This document shows, in pieces, positions 18,595 through 27,747 of a stretch of 31,338 nucleotides of DNA. The notes beneath the pieces are model-generated. The model made no database searches. It had not been told where the DNA came from and saw nothing but the letters and a program-made list of their open reading frames with translations. Each line of letters begins with the position of its first letter. Positions within the stretch are counted from its first letter, which is position 1. A program made the translations under genes and the position numbers. Location: contig CAJMLY010000022.1 of the NCBI GenBank assembly GCA_905214425.1, positions 1 to 31,338 of the forward strand. The letters run 5' to 3'. The DNA is from an uncultured bacterium (lineage in GTDB: Bacteria > Actinomycetota > Coriobacteriia > Coriobacteriales > Coriobacteriaceae).

Positions 18595-19845
18595 TTATGA
18601 AGCGCGGACGAGGGGAAGGCAGAGGCAGTTGGGGCCGCCAAAGCCGTTTGTCAGCTCGAAGATGGAGATGGGAACAAGTTCAATACCGGCCTGCTCCAGT
18701 GCCTTGTTCGTCTCGGTGTTCTCTTCGTATACGCAGACCTTGCCGGGCTCCAGGCAAAGCGTGCTTATAGCATTGTTGGTTCTTTCGACCTCTGCCGCTC
18801 CGGGATTTGAGCCGCCGCAAGGGATAAATTGCGGTGAACTTAAACCCAGGGCTAATCCCAGCGCTTCTTTTAGTCCGCCTTCGACATGACGCGCCCGGGT
18901 TGTCCTTTCCGATCTGCCTCGTGTAATGCAGTAGACCCGCGCTTGGTCCAGGAGCTCCCGGTCAATGAGGAATGTCTCATAGTTAACACGAGCAAAGTAT
19001 GTGTCGAGATGAATGCAGAGATCATCGTAGGGAACCTCAATGGCCCATACGGACTCAATAGTCGAGTTCTCGTCCCAGAGCAAGTTGTTCGCTAGGGTGT
19101 CTATAGCTGCTGGCTCGGTTCGTTGAGAGATGCCAACGGCTACATTTTCGCTGTTGAGGTTGTGAAGGTCGCCGCCTTCAATGTGGTAAGTCGATTCATG
19201 CTTGAAGAACTGAGGAGTCTCGCGGAAATCCGGATGATAGTTAAAAATCGTTTTATAGGCGATAACCTCACGGTTGCGCTCTGGCCAGTACATATGGTTG
19301 AGCGTGACACCTTCGCCGATGACGCTTGCTGGATCGCGCGTAAACCACATGGTGTTAAGGGGGGCTATGAGAAGGTCGTCGGGTGAGTATGCGTCTCCCG
19401 TCAGCTTTGAGAGGCTGAACACCTCCTTGTTCGTGTCGAAGACCTGGGAGTAGCGAACGCCGTTGACGGCTGCCTGGACCAGGTCGCGGGAACCTTCGAT
19501 ATGCTCAAGATACTCGCGAATGGCGGACTCGAGCTCCATGCCCCTCGCGCCGCATTCTGAAATGTAGCTATCGATAAAAGAGCGACGCGCTTGCTCTGTC
19601 GCATCAAGGGCTTCGGTAAGAAGGTTCTCGAGATAGAGAATCTCTACTCCTTCGTGCTCGAGCATTGCCGAGTAAGCATGATGCTCCCCAAGAGCCTTTT
19701 CAAGATCAAATGAATTGCTAGAAGGGCGTAGCGTAAAGACTTGATTGAACTGGCCGTCGGGGTAGTTGCGCGTTTCGGGGCCGGGGCAGTGCAGCAGGAC
19801 CCTTTTTAGCTTTCCTATTTCGTTTTGAACATGCAATGCGGACAT
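18595..19845 (-). CDS. Divergent arginine deiminase-family protein
   Basis: A 416-residue member of the amidinotransferase superfamily, starting at ATG 19845 with GCGAGG before it. Catalytic residues expected for arginine deiminase are present: D171 in FTRDP, H221 and E223 in HIEGGD, H279 and D281 in IHLD, and nucleophile C407 in GGPNCLCLP. It differs much from the second deiminase at 21602. The N-terminal DxxYLDYAQKEHD-type motif there is replaced by an unrelated stretch (about 36-55), and the cysteine context NCLCLP differs from the canonical RCMTMP. The chemistry is probably hydrolysis of a guanidino group, but the preferred substrate may not be free arginine. It is co-transcribed with the regulator immediately downstream and faces away from the transporter operon. 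Confidence 0.85.
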   Translation of the reverse strand: MSALHVQNEIGKLKRVLLHCPGPETRNYPDGQFNQVFTLRPSSNSFDLEKALGEHHAYSAMLEHEGVEILYLENLLTEALDATEQARRSFIDSYISECGARGMELESAIREYLEHIEGSRDLVQAAVNGVRYSQVFDTNKEVFSLSKLTGDAYSPDDLLIAPLNTMWFTRDPASVIGEGVTLNHMYWPERNREVIAYKTIFNYHPDFRETPQFFKHESTYHIEGGDLHNLNSENVAVGISQRTEPAAIDTLANNLLWDENSTIESVWAIEVPYDDLCIHLDTYFARVNYETFLIDRELLDQARVYCITRGRSERTTRARHVEGGLKEALGLALGLSSPQFIPCGGSNPGAAEVERTNNAISTLCLEPGKVCVYEENTETNKALEQAGIELVPISIFELTNGFGGPNCLCLPLVRAS

Positions 19846-20122
19846 GTGACCTCGCTTTGGCGATGAGTATTGATCGCTTCCATAGTGTCACATTAGAAGC
19901 TTGTTTCAATTTACATCATGTTTGCCACAGGAGAATGGCACGATCCAAGTAAATAAGTGACGTTAAACATCTATCAAAAGTGATAATTGATGAATTACGT
20001 CAATCTAAAGTCCGTTTACGGGTCGATGCGCTTCGCTGGCGGGCGAAGAGACGGAAGGGTGTTTTGCGCGATGACACAATGGCTTTGCCGGCAACGAAAA
20101 ACCCCTGAATTAAGGAGGAGAG
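19846..20122. promoter_or_regulatory. Divergent promoter region of the arginine genes
   Basis: This 277-bp AT-rich spacer separates the minus-strand deiminase/regulator pair from the + strand transporter operon and must carry promoters for both. AT-rich candidates such as GATAATTGATGAATTACG (near 19981) resemble half of an arginine-repressor site, but I cannot confirm a full box. Confidence 0.45.
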
Positions 20123-21559
20123 ATGGCAGAGACAGAAAAGAAGCGCACTCTTCGAGTCCCGCACGTGTACACCATCATTCTCGTCTTGATGGCCGTATTT
20201 GCCGTTCTGACCTGGGTCGTGCCTTCGGGTTCGTTTGAGCGCCAGGAGGTTAACGGTCGCGAGGTAACGGTCTCGGGCACCTATGAGCCTGTCGATAAGG
20301 TCTATACGGACGAGGACGGCAACGAGGTCGATCTTCGCCAAGGCATCTTCGAAGTACTTGAGGCCCCTGCGATCGGCATCCAGCAAGCGGTCGAGGTCGT
20401 TGCATTCATTATGATCGTGGGAGGTTCCTTCCAGGTCATCACGGCGACCGGAGCCATCACGAGCGGCGTCGCCCGAGTGGTGAAGAAGTTCAAGAGCAAG
20501 GACGTCCTCATCATTCCGATCCTAATGGTGCTTTTTGCCTTGGGCGGCAGCACCTTTGGTATGGCAGAGGAGACGCTTCCGTTCTTTGCGATTCTTATGC
20601 CGATCATGATGGCCATGGGCTTCGACTCAATTACAGCGTTCATGACGGTGTTTGTGGGTGCCCGTATCGGATACATCGCATCTACCGTAAACCCGTTCAA
20701 CGTCCTGATTTCCCAGGGCATCCTCGGTATCCAGGGCAACCCCCAGCTTTGGTTGCGTACTATCGCCCTTGTCGTGCTCACTGCAGTTGCCATCGCATGG
20801 GTTGTGATGTATGCCCTCAAGGTTAAGAAGAATCCCGAGGCATCCCCAGCTTTCCACGATGATATCGAGAAGCGCAAAGAGTTTGGTGCGGACGAGAATC
20901 TCCTCGATAGCGAGTTCACCGGTAGGCAGAAAGCCGTTATGGTTATTTTCGTGCTTGGACTTGCCGCCATCATTTGGGGTCTGGTGGCCCAGGGCTGGTA
21001 CATGAACGAAATCTCTGCGATTTTCTTGGCCATGGCCCTTCTTTCGGGTGTTGTTTCCGGGATGAATGAGAAGGAGATCGCTGGCGAGTTCGTTAAGGGA
21101 ATTGCAGACTTCGCGTTCTCTGCCATCGTTGTTGGCCTCGCCCGCGGAATCCTCGTAATCGCCAATGACGGCCTCATCATCGATACGATTCTCAACACGC
21201 TCGCCACGGCTCTCTCTGGAGTTCCGGCAGTTATCTTTACGAGCATTCTCTACGTCGTGGATAACCTTCTGTCGATCCTCGTTCCGAGCTCCTCGGGCAT
21301 CGCTGCTCTTACGATTCCCATTTTCGGCCCGCTTGTTGAGCTGATGGGCTTAAACCCCGAGGCTGCAGTTACCGGCCTTTCCATGGGCAGTGCTGCCATG
21401 TCTCTCATTTCGCCGACAAGCGCGATGCTCGTTGCCGGTCTTGGCGTCTGTAAGATTCCGCTTGGCCAGTGGTGGAAGGTCGCTTGGAAATTCTTCCTGG
21501 TCGTAAGCGTTATCTGCATGGCATTCACTGCGGTTTCGGGTCTTATCCCCCTGCCGTAA
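20123..21559 (+). CDS. YfcC-family transporter (arginine/ornithine exchange likely)
   Basis: A 478-residue membrane protein with about 11-12 hydrophobic segments, starting at ATG 20123 after the strong ribosome site AAGGAGGAG. The N-terminal pattern (RVPHVYTIILVLMAVFAVLTWVV is split here: RVPHVYTIILV, then AVLTWVVPSGSF) and the internal NPFNVLISQG segment mark the YfcC/DcuC-like carrier family. Members in arginine deiminase clusters take up arginine, often in exchange for ornithine. It is the first gene of a four-gene + operon with deiminase, ornithine carbamoyltransferase and carbamate kinase, which supports arginine as substrate. Direction and exchange partner are inferred from the operon, not from residues. 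The deiminase gene follows after 42 bp. Confidence 0.88.
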   Translation: MAETEKKRTLRVPHVYTIILVLMAVFAVLTWVVPSGSFERQEVNGREVTVSGTYEPVDKVYTDEDGNEVDLRQGIFEVLEAPAIGIQQAVEVVAFIMIVGGSFQVITATGAITSGVARVVKKFKSKDVLIIPILMVLFALGGSTFGMAEETLPFFAILMPIMMAMGFDSITAFMTVFVGARIGYIASTVNPFNVLISQGILGIQGNPQLWLRTIALVVLTAVAIAWVVMYALKVKKNPEASPAFHDDIEKRKEFGADENLLDSEFTGRQKAVMVIFVLGLAAIIWGLVAQGWYMNEISAIFLAMALLSGVVSGMNEKEIAGEFVKGIADFAFSAIVVGLARGILVIANDGLIIDTILNTLATALSGVPAVIFTSILYVVDNLLSILVPSSSGIAALTIPIFGPLVELMGLNPEAAVTGLSMGSAAMSLISPTSAMLVAGLGVCKIPLGQWWKVAWKFFLVVSVICMAFTAVSGLIPLP

Positions 21560-21601
21560 ATGCAAAACCCCACATACAAGTTGTGAGAAAGAAGGATAGA
21601 G

Positions 21602-22846
21602 ATGAACAAAGGACTGAACGTTCATAGCGAGATTGGCGCCCTCAAGAAGGTGTGCGTCCATCGCCCCGGTATGGATCTTGTAAACATGAAGGCGGAGGAT
21701 TTCGACCGCGTTTGGATTCACGACGCGTTCTATCTGGACTATGCCCAGAAAGAGCACGATCAGTTTACCGGCCTTCTTCGCGGCGCTGGCGCCGAGGTCG
21801 TCTATATGGAAGAGCTGCTCGCTGAGACGTTTGACAAAGTCGAGGGCACTCGCGCAGAGTTCATGACGAAGTTCATGGGTGAGTCCGGCATCTCCAACGC
21901 GGCCCTTCGCCAGGCCGTTGTCGAGAAGCTTGATTCGATTAAGGACAACAAGGAGTTTGTCCTTGCTGCCATGGGCGGCCTCTACGTTCGCGACCTCGAG
22001 ATCCCCAAGGTTGGCGGTTCTCTTGCCAGTATGGACGGCGAGGAGTTGAAGGCTGACGATATGGTGCTGTTCCCCATGCCGGCCTCGTATTTCTCCCGTG
22101 ACCCTCTGGCTGTCGTGGGCAAGGGCGCTACCATGAACCGCATGTACTGGAATCAGCGCAACCGCGAGGTAATCTTCTACGAAACGGTGCTGCGCAACCA
22201 TCCCGATTACGCCGGTAGCCCCATCTGGTACGACCACAACAGCGAGTGGCATATCGAGGGCGGCGATATCCTCAACATCAACGCCAAGACGCTCGCCATC
22301 GGTATTTCCGAGCGCACCCAGACTGCGGCCATCGATGAGCTCGCCAAGAATATGTTCTGGGGTTCCGATGAGGCCGAGATCGAGAACATCTATGCCATCA
22401 AGATCCCGCACGGCTACGCCTACATGCACCTCGACACCGTCTGCACGCAGGTCGATCGCGATAAGTTCACGGTCTATCCCGGCATCTACCAGACGCTTCG
22501 TGCCTACCGCCTGACCAAGGGCGATTCGGAGGGGGAGGTGCATATCGAGGAGCTCGAGGGCACCCTGCAGCATATTCTCGAGCTTGCGACGGGTATGGAC
22601 CACATCACCATGATTGAGTGCGGTGGTGGCGATCCGATCGAGGCTTCTCGTGAGCAGTGGAACGATGGTTCCAACACTCTTGCGGTCGCACCGGGCAAGG
22701 TCTGCGTGTATGAGCGCAACGTTGTCACCAACGATGCTCTTTACAAGGCCGGCGTCGAGCTGCTCGTCGCCCCCTCCGAGGAGCTTTCTCGCGGTCGCGG
22801 CGGCCCGCGCTGCATGACCATGCCGTTCTGGCGTGAGGAAATCTAG
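21602..22846 (+). CDS. arcA: Arginine deiminase
   Basis: A 414-residue enzyme that hydrolyses L-arginine to citrulline and ammonia in the cytoplasm. ATG 21602 follows AGAAAGAAGGA. Canonical motifs are all present: YAQKEHDQF (47-55), D167 in FSRDP, H217 and E219 in HIEGGD, H276 and D278 in MHLD, and the nucleophilic C404 in GGPRCMTMP. Its normal length and motif set make it the main catabolic deiminase, unlike the divergent protein encoded at 18595-19845. It lies between the transporter and ornithine carbamoyltransferase genes, so the operon order follows the pathway. Confidence 0.96.
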   Translation: MNKGLNVHSEIGALKKVCVHRPGMDLVNMKAEDFDRVWIHDAFYLDYAQKEHDQFTGLLRGAGAEVVYMEELLAETFDKVEGTRAEFMTKFMGESGISNAALRQAVVEKLDSIKDNKEFVLAAMGGLYVRDLEIPKVGGSLASMDGEELKADDMVLFPMPASYFSRDPLAVVGKGATMNRMYWNQRNREVIFYETVLRNHPDYAGSPIWYDHNSEWHIEGGDILNINAKTLAIGISERTQTAAIDELAKNMFWGSDEAEIENIYAIKIPHGYAYMHLDTVCTQVDRDKFTVYPGIYQTLRAYRLTKGDSEGEVHIEELEGTLQHILELATGMDHITMIECGGGDPIEASREQWNDGSNTLAVAPGKVCVYERNVVTNDALYKAGVELLVAPSEELSRGRGGPRCMTMPFWREEI

Positions 22847-22932
22847 TCAGCGTTAGCGTATCTGGGCGGCGCGTGTGCGTCTGCGCCGCCCATCCCTCCT
22901 TGTGTGTTCCAACAACCGAAAGGACTCAAATC

Positions 22933-23940
22933 ATGGCTCTTAATCTTTCTGGTCGAAGCGTTCTTACCCTGCTTGACTTTACGTCCGAGGAAATCGAGTA
23001 CATGCTCGACCTCTCAAAGAACTTCAAGGATATGAAGCGCGCCGGTTATCCGCACCGCTTTCTCGAGGGCAAGAACATTGTCCTGCTGTTTGAGAAGACC
23101 TCCACGCGCACGCGCTGTGCCTTCGAGGTCGGCGGTATGGACCTGGGTATGGGCGTGACCTACCTCGACCCCGGCTCGTCGCAGATGGGCAAGAAAGAGT
23201 CCATCGAGGATACCGCCCGCGTGCTCGGTCGCATGTATGACGGTATTGAGTATCGCGGCTCCGACCAGTCGATCGTCGAGGAGCTTGCCGCCAAGGCTGG
23301 CGTTCCCGTCTGGAACGGTCTGACCAACGAGTACCATCCCACCCAGGCCCTTGCCGACATTCTTACCATGCGTGAGGAGTTTGGTGACACGCGCGGCATG
23401 AAGCTCACCTATATGGGCAAGGAGCAGGGCAACGTCAGCGACTCCCTGATGGTTATCTGCGCCAAGCTCGGCATTAACTTCTGCTCCTGCGGACCCAAGG
23501 GCGATGTCGAGGGCGCCACGCACTTCGATCCCGAGCTTCTTGAGCGCTGCCAGGAGATCGCCGCTCAGAATGGCTGCACAATCCAGCTTACTGAGGATAT
23601 CGACGAGGGCGTCAAGGATGCAGACGTGATCTATACGGACGTTTGGGTCGGTATGGGCCAGGCTGAGGAGCTGTGGAAGAGCCGAATCGATCTTCTCTCT
23701 CCCTATCGAGTAACGCCCGAGGTCATGGCCAAGGCAAACCCCGGCGCCATCTTTATGCACTGCCTGCCGAGCTTCCACGATACGCAGACCACCATCGGCG
23801 CCGAGATTGCCGAGAAGTTCGGCGTGACCGAGATGGAGGTTTCCGATGAGGTCTTTGAGAGCGCGCAGTCTCGTGTGTTCCAGGAGGCCGAGAACCGCAT
23901 GCATACCATTAAGGCCATGATGTACGCGACGCTTCGCTAG
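22933..23940 (+). CDS. arcB: Ornithine carbamoyltransferase (catabolic)
   Basis: A 335-residue enzyme. In this pathway it splits citrulline with phosphate into ornithine and carbamoyl phosphate. The start is ATG 22933, with GAAAGGA at 22917-22923; the longer open frame from 22873 has no ribosome site. The carbamoyl-phosphate loop STRTR is at 57-61 and the ornithine-site motif HCLP starts at H276. The C-terminal AENRMHTIKAMM is typical. The GMGQAEELW loop corresponds to the SMG motif with Ser replaced by Gly. It sits 86 bp after the deiminase gene and 23 bp before carbamate kinase copy 2, so the role is catabolic rather than biosynthetic. Confidence 0.96.
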   Translation: MALNLSGRSVLTLLDFTSEEIEYMLDLSKNFKDMKRAGYPHRFLEGKNIVLLFEKTSTRTRCAFEVGGMDLGMGVTYLDPGSSQMGKKESIEDTARVLGRMYDGIEYRGSDQSIVEELAAKAGVPVWNGLTNEYHPTQALADILTMREEFGDTRGMKLTYMGKEQGNVSDSLMVICAKLGINFCSCGPKGDVEGATHFDPELLERCQEIAAQNGCTIQLTEDIDEGVKDADVIYTDVWVGMGQAEELWKSRIDLLSPYRVTPEVMAKANPGAIFMHCLPSFHDTQTTIGAEIAEKFGVTEMEVSDEVFESAQSRVFQEAENRMHTIKAMMYATLR

Positions 23941-23963
23941 TAGCTGGGAAGTGAACGAACACT

Positions 23964-24926
23964 ATGAGTAAACCGTACGGTAAGCCCGATCGTATTGTCG
24001 TCGCCCTCGGCGGCAACGCCCTCGGCAACAACCCCGTCGAGCAGATCGAGGCCGTGAGCAACACCGCCCACGCGCTCCTCGGCCTCATCGAGCAGGGCAA
24101 CGAGATCATCATCACCCACGGCAACGGCCCGCAGGTCGGCATGATCCAGAACGCCTTCGCCGCCGCCCACGACGCCATCGGCACCCCCGAGATGCCGCTG
24201 CCCGAGTGCGGCGCCATGTCCCAGGGCTACATCGGCTACCACCTGCAGCAGGGCATCGGCCGCGAGATGCACAAGCGCTATAAGCGTTGGCACGCCGCCA
24301 CCGTCGTCACCCAGATCGAGTGCGATCCGGATGATCCCGCGTTCAAGAACCCGACCAAGCCGATCGGCCCCTTCTACACCGAGGAGCAGGCCAAGGAGTT
24401 CATGGCCGAGGATCCCTCCAAGGTCTTCGTCGAGGACTCCGGCCGCGGCTGGCGTCGCGTCGTCGCCTCCCCCGATCCCAAGAAGATCGTCGAGGCTGAC
24501 TCCATCCTCAACCTGCTCGACAACGAGTTCATCGTCATCGCCTGCGGTGGCGGCGGCATCCCCGTCGTCCGCGACTACGAGAACAAGGGCTGCTACAAGG
24601 GCGTTCCCGCCGTTATCGACAAGGACCTGGGCGGCGAGCTGCTGGCCGAGGACTGCGACGCCGACGTCCTGTTCCTGCTGACCGCCGTTGAGCATGTCGC
24701 CATCAACTTTGGCAAGCCCAACCAGGAGGAGCTCGAGGACCTCACCGCCGACGAGGCCGAGCGCCTGGCCGACGAGGGCCAGTTCGGCAAGGGTTCCATG
24801 GAGCCCAAGGTCCGCGCCGCCATCAAGTTCGCCCGCTCCCGCAAGGGCCGCACCTGCATCATCGGCGCCCTGGACAAGGCCGCCGAGACCATGGCCGGCC
24901 TCTCCGGTACCCGCATCCACGAGTAG
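23964..24926 (+). CDS. arcC: Carbamate kinase, copy 2
   Basis: A 320-residue enzyme, last gene of the arginine operon, producing ATP from carbamoyl phosphate. ATG 23964 is 23 bp after the previous stop; its ribosome site (GGGAAG) is weaker than that of copy 1. From 23982 to the stop codon it appears identical in nucleotides to copy 1 at an offset of 7,189 bp, including synonymous positions, whereas the 100 bp after the stop show several differences. That pattern points to recent gene conversion between the copies or a recent duplication. Motifs are as in copy 1. Confidence 0.95.
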   Translation: MSKPYGKPDRIVVALGGNALGNNPVEQIEAVSNTAHALLGLIEQGNEIIITHGNGPQVGMIQNAFAAAHDAIGTPEMPLPECGAMSQGYIGYHLQQGIGREMHKRYKRWHAATVVTQIECDPDDPAFKNPTKPIGPFYTEEQAKEFMAEDPSKVFVEDSGRGWRRVVASPDPKKIVEADSILNLLDNEFIVIACGGGGIPVVRDYENKGCYKGVPAVIDKDLGGELLAEDCDADVLFLLTAVEHVAINFGKPNQEELEDLTADEAERLADEGQFGKGSMEPKVRAAIKFARSRKGRTCIIGALDKAAETMAGLSGTRIHE

Positions 24927-24990
24927 CCTCTACTCTGTTGCCTCTCCCGTGGGCGCCAGGTAGGACGCCCACAAACTAGCCTCTCTTCAC

Positions 24991-25026
24991 GAGCCCCGCG
25001 GTCCGCTCCGACTGCGGGGCTTTTGC
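24991..25026 (+). terminator. Terminator of the arginine operon
   Basis: AGCCCCGC (24992-24999) and GCGGGGCT (25014-25021) are followed by TTTTGCT. It is a near copy of the terminator at 17802-17837 and is carried in the same duplicated block. Confidence 0.85.
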
Positions 25027-25036
25027 TATTCACCTA

Positions 25037-25185
25037 GTCATTGGGGACAAACCCGGCACTTGGGGACGGTCCTTTCCTGCCGGCAGCTTGGGACAGTCCT
25101 TAATAGCCATTGGGGACGTTCTTAAACGACTAGTCAAACAACAACGTTCACAACGACTACTCATTTAAGTCTGTCCCCAATGACT
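25037..25185. repeat. Composite REP-like repeat block
   Basis: About 150 bp made of family units: GTCATTGGGGACAA, then GGCACTTGGGGACGGTCC with CCGGCAGCTTGGGACAGTCC, then CATTGGGGACGTTC, and finally ACTCATTTAAGTCTGTCCCC (25159-25178). The outer units are in inverted orientation. It starts about 10 bp after a terminator and holds no gene. Confidence 0.75.
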
Positions 25186-25359
25186 GCCCAATGGCTGGGA
25201 AGGCGCATCCCACACCGACGCATTGCCTTCGGGCCCTCTCCCCAGGCTCTCCATAGCTCAGCTGGACTCCCCGCAACCTGTTCCGAGTTGGCGGAACGAG
25301 CGCGACGTGGAGTGTCATTCTTTACCGCGTTAGACTAGACGCAGGGAAAGGAGGAGGAC
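25186..25359. promoter_or_regulatory. Upstream region of the PTS regulator gene
   Basis: This 174-bp region holds GGGAAGGCGCATCCC (25198-25212), related to the repeats near 31080-31250, and presumably the promoter. A -10-like TAGACT lies at 25331-25336, about 24 bp before the start codon; no convincing -35 partner is seen. Confidence 0.35.
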
Positions 25360-27255
25360 ATGGATGCTCGCGTCAAGCAGCTTGTAAATATGATCGAGGA
25401 CGCTCAGCCTGTCGCTGTCGCGGTACTTGCCAAGCGTCTCGAGGTAAGCGAGCGCGCCGTGAGAAACTATATCCATCGCGCAAACGACAGCCTTGCAGGG
25501 GTTGCACGCATCGTTGGCAGCAAGGGGCAGTATCGTATCGATGTTGCACGTGCAGATGAGCTTGCTCGCTTGCTAGACGGTGCGGCTCTGGCCCATCCGG
25601 GCATTCCTGATACGCGCGATGGCCGTGTGTCCTTCCTTCTTAACGACCTCCTCATGCGGTCCCAGTGGGTGACGATTGAGGAGTATGCGGATTTACTCTA
25701 CGTTTCGGCGCGGACTCTGTCCAATGACATGCGTCTGGTAGAGCAGAAACTCGCCCAATTTGACTTAACGCTCGAAAAGCGCCCACGCTACGGAATCCGC
25801 GTTGCGGGCGGGGAGTCACAACGGCGCCTGTGCCTGGCCTCGCTGGTGAGGCCCGTGTTGCCCGACACCGACGATGCAAAGCTCGCCGAGCGCCTGCGGG
25901 CCATCGCCGCATGTGTGGACGATGCCCTGACGGCCTCGCCCGTCACGGTGAGCTCGCTGGCATCCCGCAATCTCATCATGCATCTTTACATTGCTCTTGG
26001 CCGCATCGAGCAGGGCTGCTATGTCCCAGCTGCAGAATCGGACGTTCAAAAACTGGAGGGAACGCGCGAATACGCCGCGGCTTTCCAGATTGCCGCAAAC
26101 ATCAAGGATGCCCTGGGCGTGAGCATGCCCCGAGAAGAGGTTGCCTTTATCGCAATCCATTTGCTCGGTAGGGGCACGGGCGTGCCCGAGAAGGGCTCTG
26201 CCGTTATCTCGGACGAGATGTGGGAGATTGCTTCCGAGATGGTACGTGCGGTCAACGATGAGTTTAGGTTTGACTTTAGCGGCGATCTTGAACTTCGCAT
26301 GAACCTTGCTCGGCATATCGGCCCTCTGGGCTATCGCCTTGAATATCACATGCATATGGATAACCCCATGCTGCCCGATATCAAGACGAGGTTTCCGTTG
26401 GCCTATTCGATGGCAGCTGGCACCTCGCAGGTGCTCGAGCGTCATTTTGGCAGCCAGCCCTCTGATGAAGAGCTCGGCTACATCGCCATGGCATTTGCCC
26501 TGGCCCTCGAGCAGCAAGCCGACCAGCCGCGTCGCAAGCGCATCCTGATCGTGTGCGCCTCGGGAGCGGGAAGCGCCCGTATGCTCGAGCACCAGTACCG
26601 CAAGCAGTTTGGCATGTATATCGATTCGATTGAGACATGCGATGTCGCCCGCGTGGGAACGTTCGATTTTTCGCACATCGACTACGTGTTCACAACGGTG
26701 CCGCTCAACGTCAAGTTGCCCGTGCCCGTCCGCGAGGCCGATTTCTTCTTGGAGACGAGCGATGTCAACGCTATCCGCAAGGTGCTGAGCGACGACACTG
26801 CGCAATCGGACTCCGTGAGCTCTTTCTTTAGCCGTGCCCTGTTCTTCAACCGCGTTGAGGCGTCGTCGAAGCAGGCCGTTCTCCGATATCTCTCCGAGCG
26901 CGCCGTCGAGAGCGGCCGTGTCGATGCCCAGTTTGCCCAAGAGGTCGCCGAGCGCGAGAGCGCGAGTGCCACCTCGTTTGGCAATGGGGTAGCCATGCCC
27001 CATGGGATGCATCCCTTGAGCGCCGAGGCCTTTGTTACCGTGGGCCTGCTCGAACATCCCATTCTTTGGGACGAATACGGCCATGAGGTCGATATCGTCT
27101 TTATGGTGTCGTTTGCCCGGTCGGGCGGCGATGAGGCGCGGATCTTGAGCTCACTGCTCGCCGAGATCTTTATGGACCGCCAGGGGGTCGAGCGCCTACG
27201 CGAGCGCCGGTCCTGGCATGAGCTGATGGCGCTTGTGCAAGCGCATACGGCTTAA
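25360..27255 (+). CDS. PRD-type PTS-controlled transcriptional activator (BglG/LicR/MtlR family)
   Basis: A 631-residue regulator starting at ATG 25360 behind AAGGAGGAGG. In order it has two N-terminal helix-turn-helix segments (about 5-45 and 95-130), PRD1 with histidines H208 and H267, PRD2 with H319 and an Ala (A378, in GYIAMAFALALE) where a second histidine is usual, an EIIB-like domain with cysteine C399 (VCASGAGSARML), and an EIIA-like domain with H548 (GVAMPHGM). Such proteins activate transcription of PTS operons and are controlled by phosphorylation from HPr and the cognate EIIB. It precedes the beta-glucoside EIIA, EIIB, EIIC and glucosidase genes on the same strand, its likely targets. 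The missing PRD2 histidine may simplify that control. Confidence 0.92.
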   Translation: MDARVKQLVNMIEDAQPVAVAVLAKRLEVSERAVRNYIHRANDSLAGVARIVGSKGQYRIDVARADELARLLDGAALAHPGIPDTRDGRVSFLLNDLLMRSQWVTIEEYADLLYVSARTLSNDMRLVEQKLAQFDLTLEKRPRYGIRVAGGESQRRLCLASLVRPVLPDTDDAKLAERLRAIAACVDDALTASPVTVSSLASRNLIMHLYIALGRIEQGCYVPAAESDVQKLEGTREYAAAFQIAANIKDALGVSMPREEVAFIAIHLLGRGTGVPEKGSAVISDEMWEIASEMVRAVNDEFRFDFSGDLELRMNLARHIGPLGYRLEYHMHMDNPMLPDIKTRFPLAYSMAAGTSQVLERHFGSQPSDEELGYIAMAFALALEQQADQPRRKRILIVCASGAGSARMLEHQYRKQFGMYIDSIETCDVARVGTFDFSHIDYVFTTVPLNVKLPVPVREADFFLETSDVNAIRKVLSDDTAQSDSVSSFFSRALFFNRVEASSKQAVLRYLSERAVESGRVDAQFAQEVAERESASATSFGNGVAMPHGMHPLSAEAFVTVGLLEHPILWDEYGHEVDIVFMVSFARSGGDEARILSSLLAEIFMDRQGVERLRERRSWHELMALVQAHTA

Positions 27256-27374
27256 GACTTCTTTTGTCGATGACCCTGTCAGTCTACCTGCAATAAACCT
27301 CGAGGATTGCGGGCGGGAGATAGGCGTTTCGAATATTCAAGTACAAACCAAACATCACGGGAGAGGAGACCGTT

Positions 27375-27701
27375 ATGGACGATCAGGGAACCGAGATGGT
27401 TTCGTTTCAGCTGGTCGCTGCAGCGGGAGAGGCACGCAGCCTTGCCTTCGAAGCCCTTGAAAAGGCAAAAGCGGGGGATTTTGACGCCGCCGCCAAACTC
27501 ATGAAGCAGTCAAAGGATGCGGGAATCAAGGCTCACCACATCCAAACGCAGCTGCTTTCGACTGAGGCAGCGGGCGAGCATCTGTCGGTGGATGTGTTGC
27601 TGGTCCATGCTCAGGACCACCTCATGTGCTCCATGCTTGCTCAGGAGCTCGTGCAGGAGCTGATCTGCCTATATGAGCGCACTGCAACCAAGAACGCCTA
27701 G
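27375..27701 (+). CDS. PTS lactose/cellobiose-type EIIA
   Basis: A 108-residue soluble phosphotransfer protein. ATG 27375 follows GAGAGGAGA. The motif AHHIQTQLLSTEA (53-65) and the phospho-accepting H78 in LLVHAQDHLM identify the LacF/CelC-type EIIA family, which forms helical trimers. It receives phosphate from HPr and passes it to the EIIB encoded 46 bp downstream. The spacing and shared strand indicate one operon with EIIB, EIIC and the glucosidase. A 119-bp gap after the regulator gene leaves room for a regulated promoter. Confidence 0.93.
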   Translation: MDDQGTEMVSFQLVAAAGEARSLAFEALEKAKAGDFDAAAKLMKQSKDAGIKAHHIQTQLLSTEAAGEHLSVDVLLVHAQDHLMCSMLAQELVQELICLYERTATKNA

Positions 27702-27747
27702 CGGCGTGCGGTGACTATCCAACCAATCAATGCGAAGGGAATCCCTT

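Noticed and set aside
19980..20010. Arginine-repressor box between the divergent arginine operons
   Set aside because: Only half of the expected palindrome is visible; not enough to call an operator.
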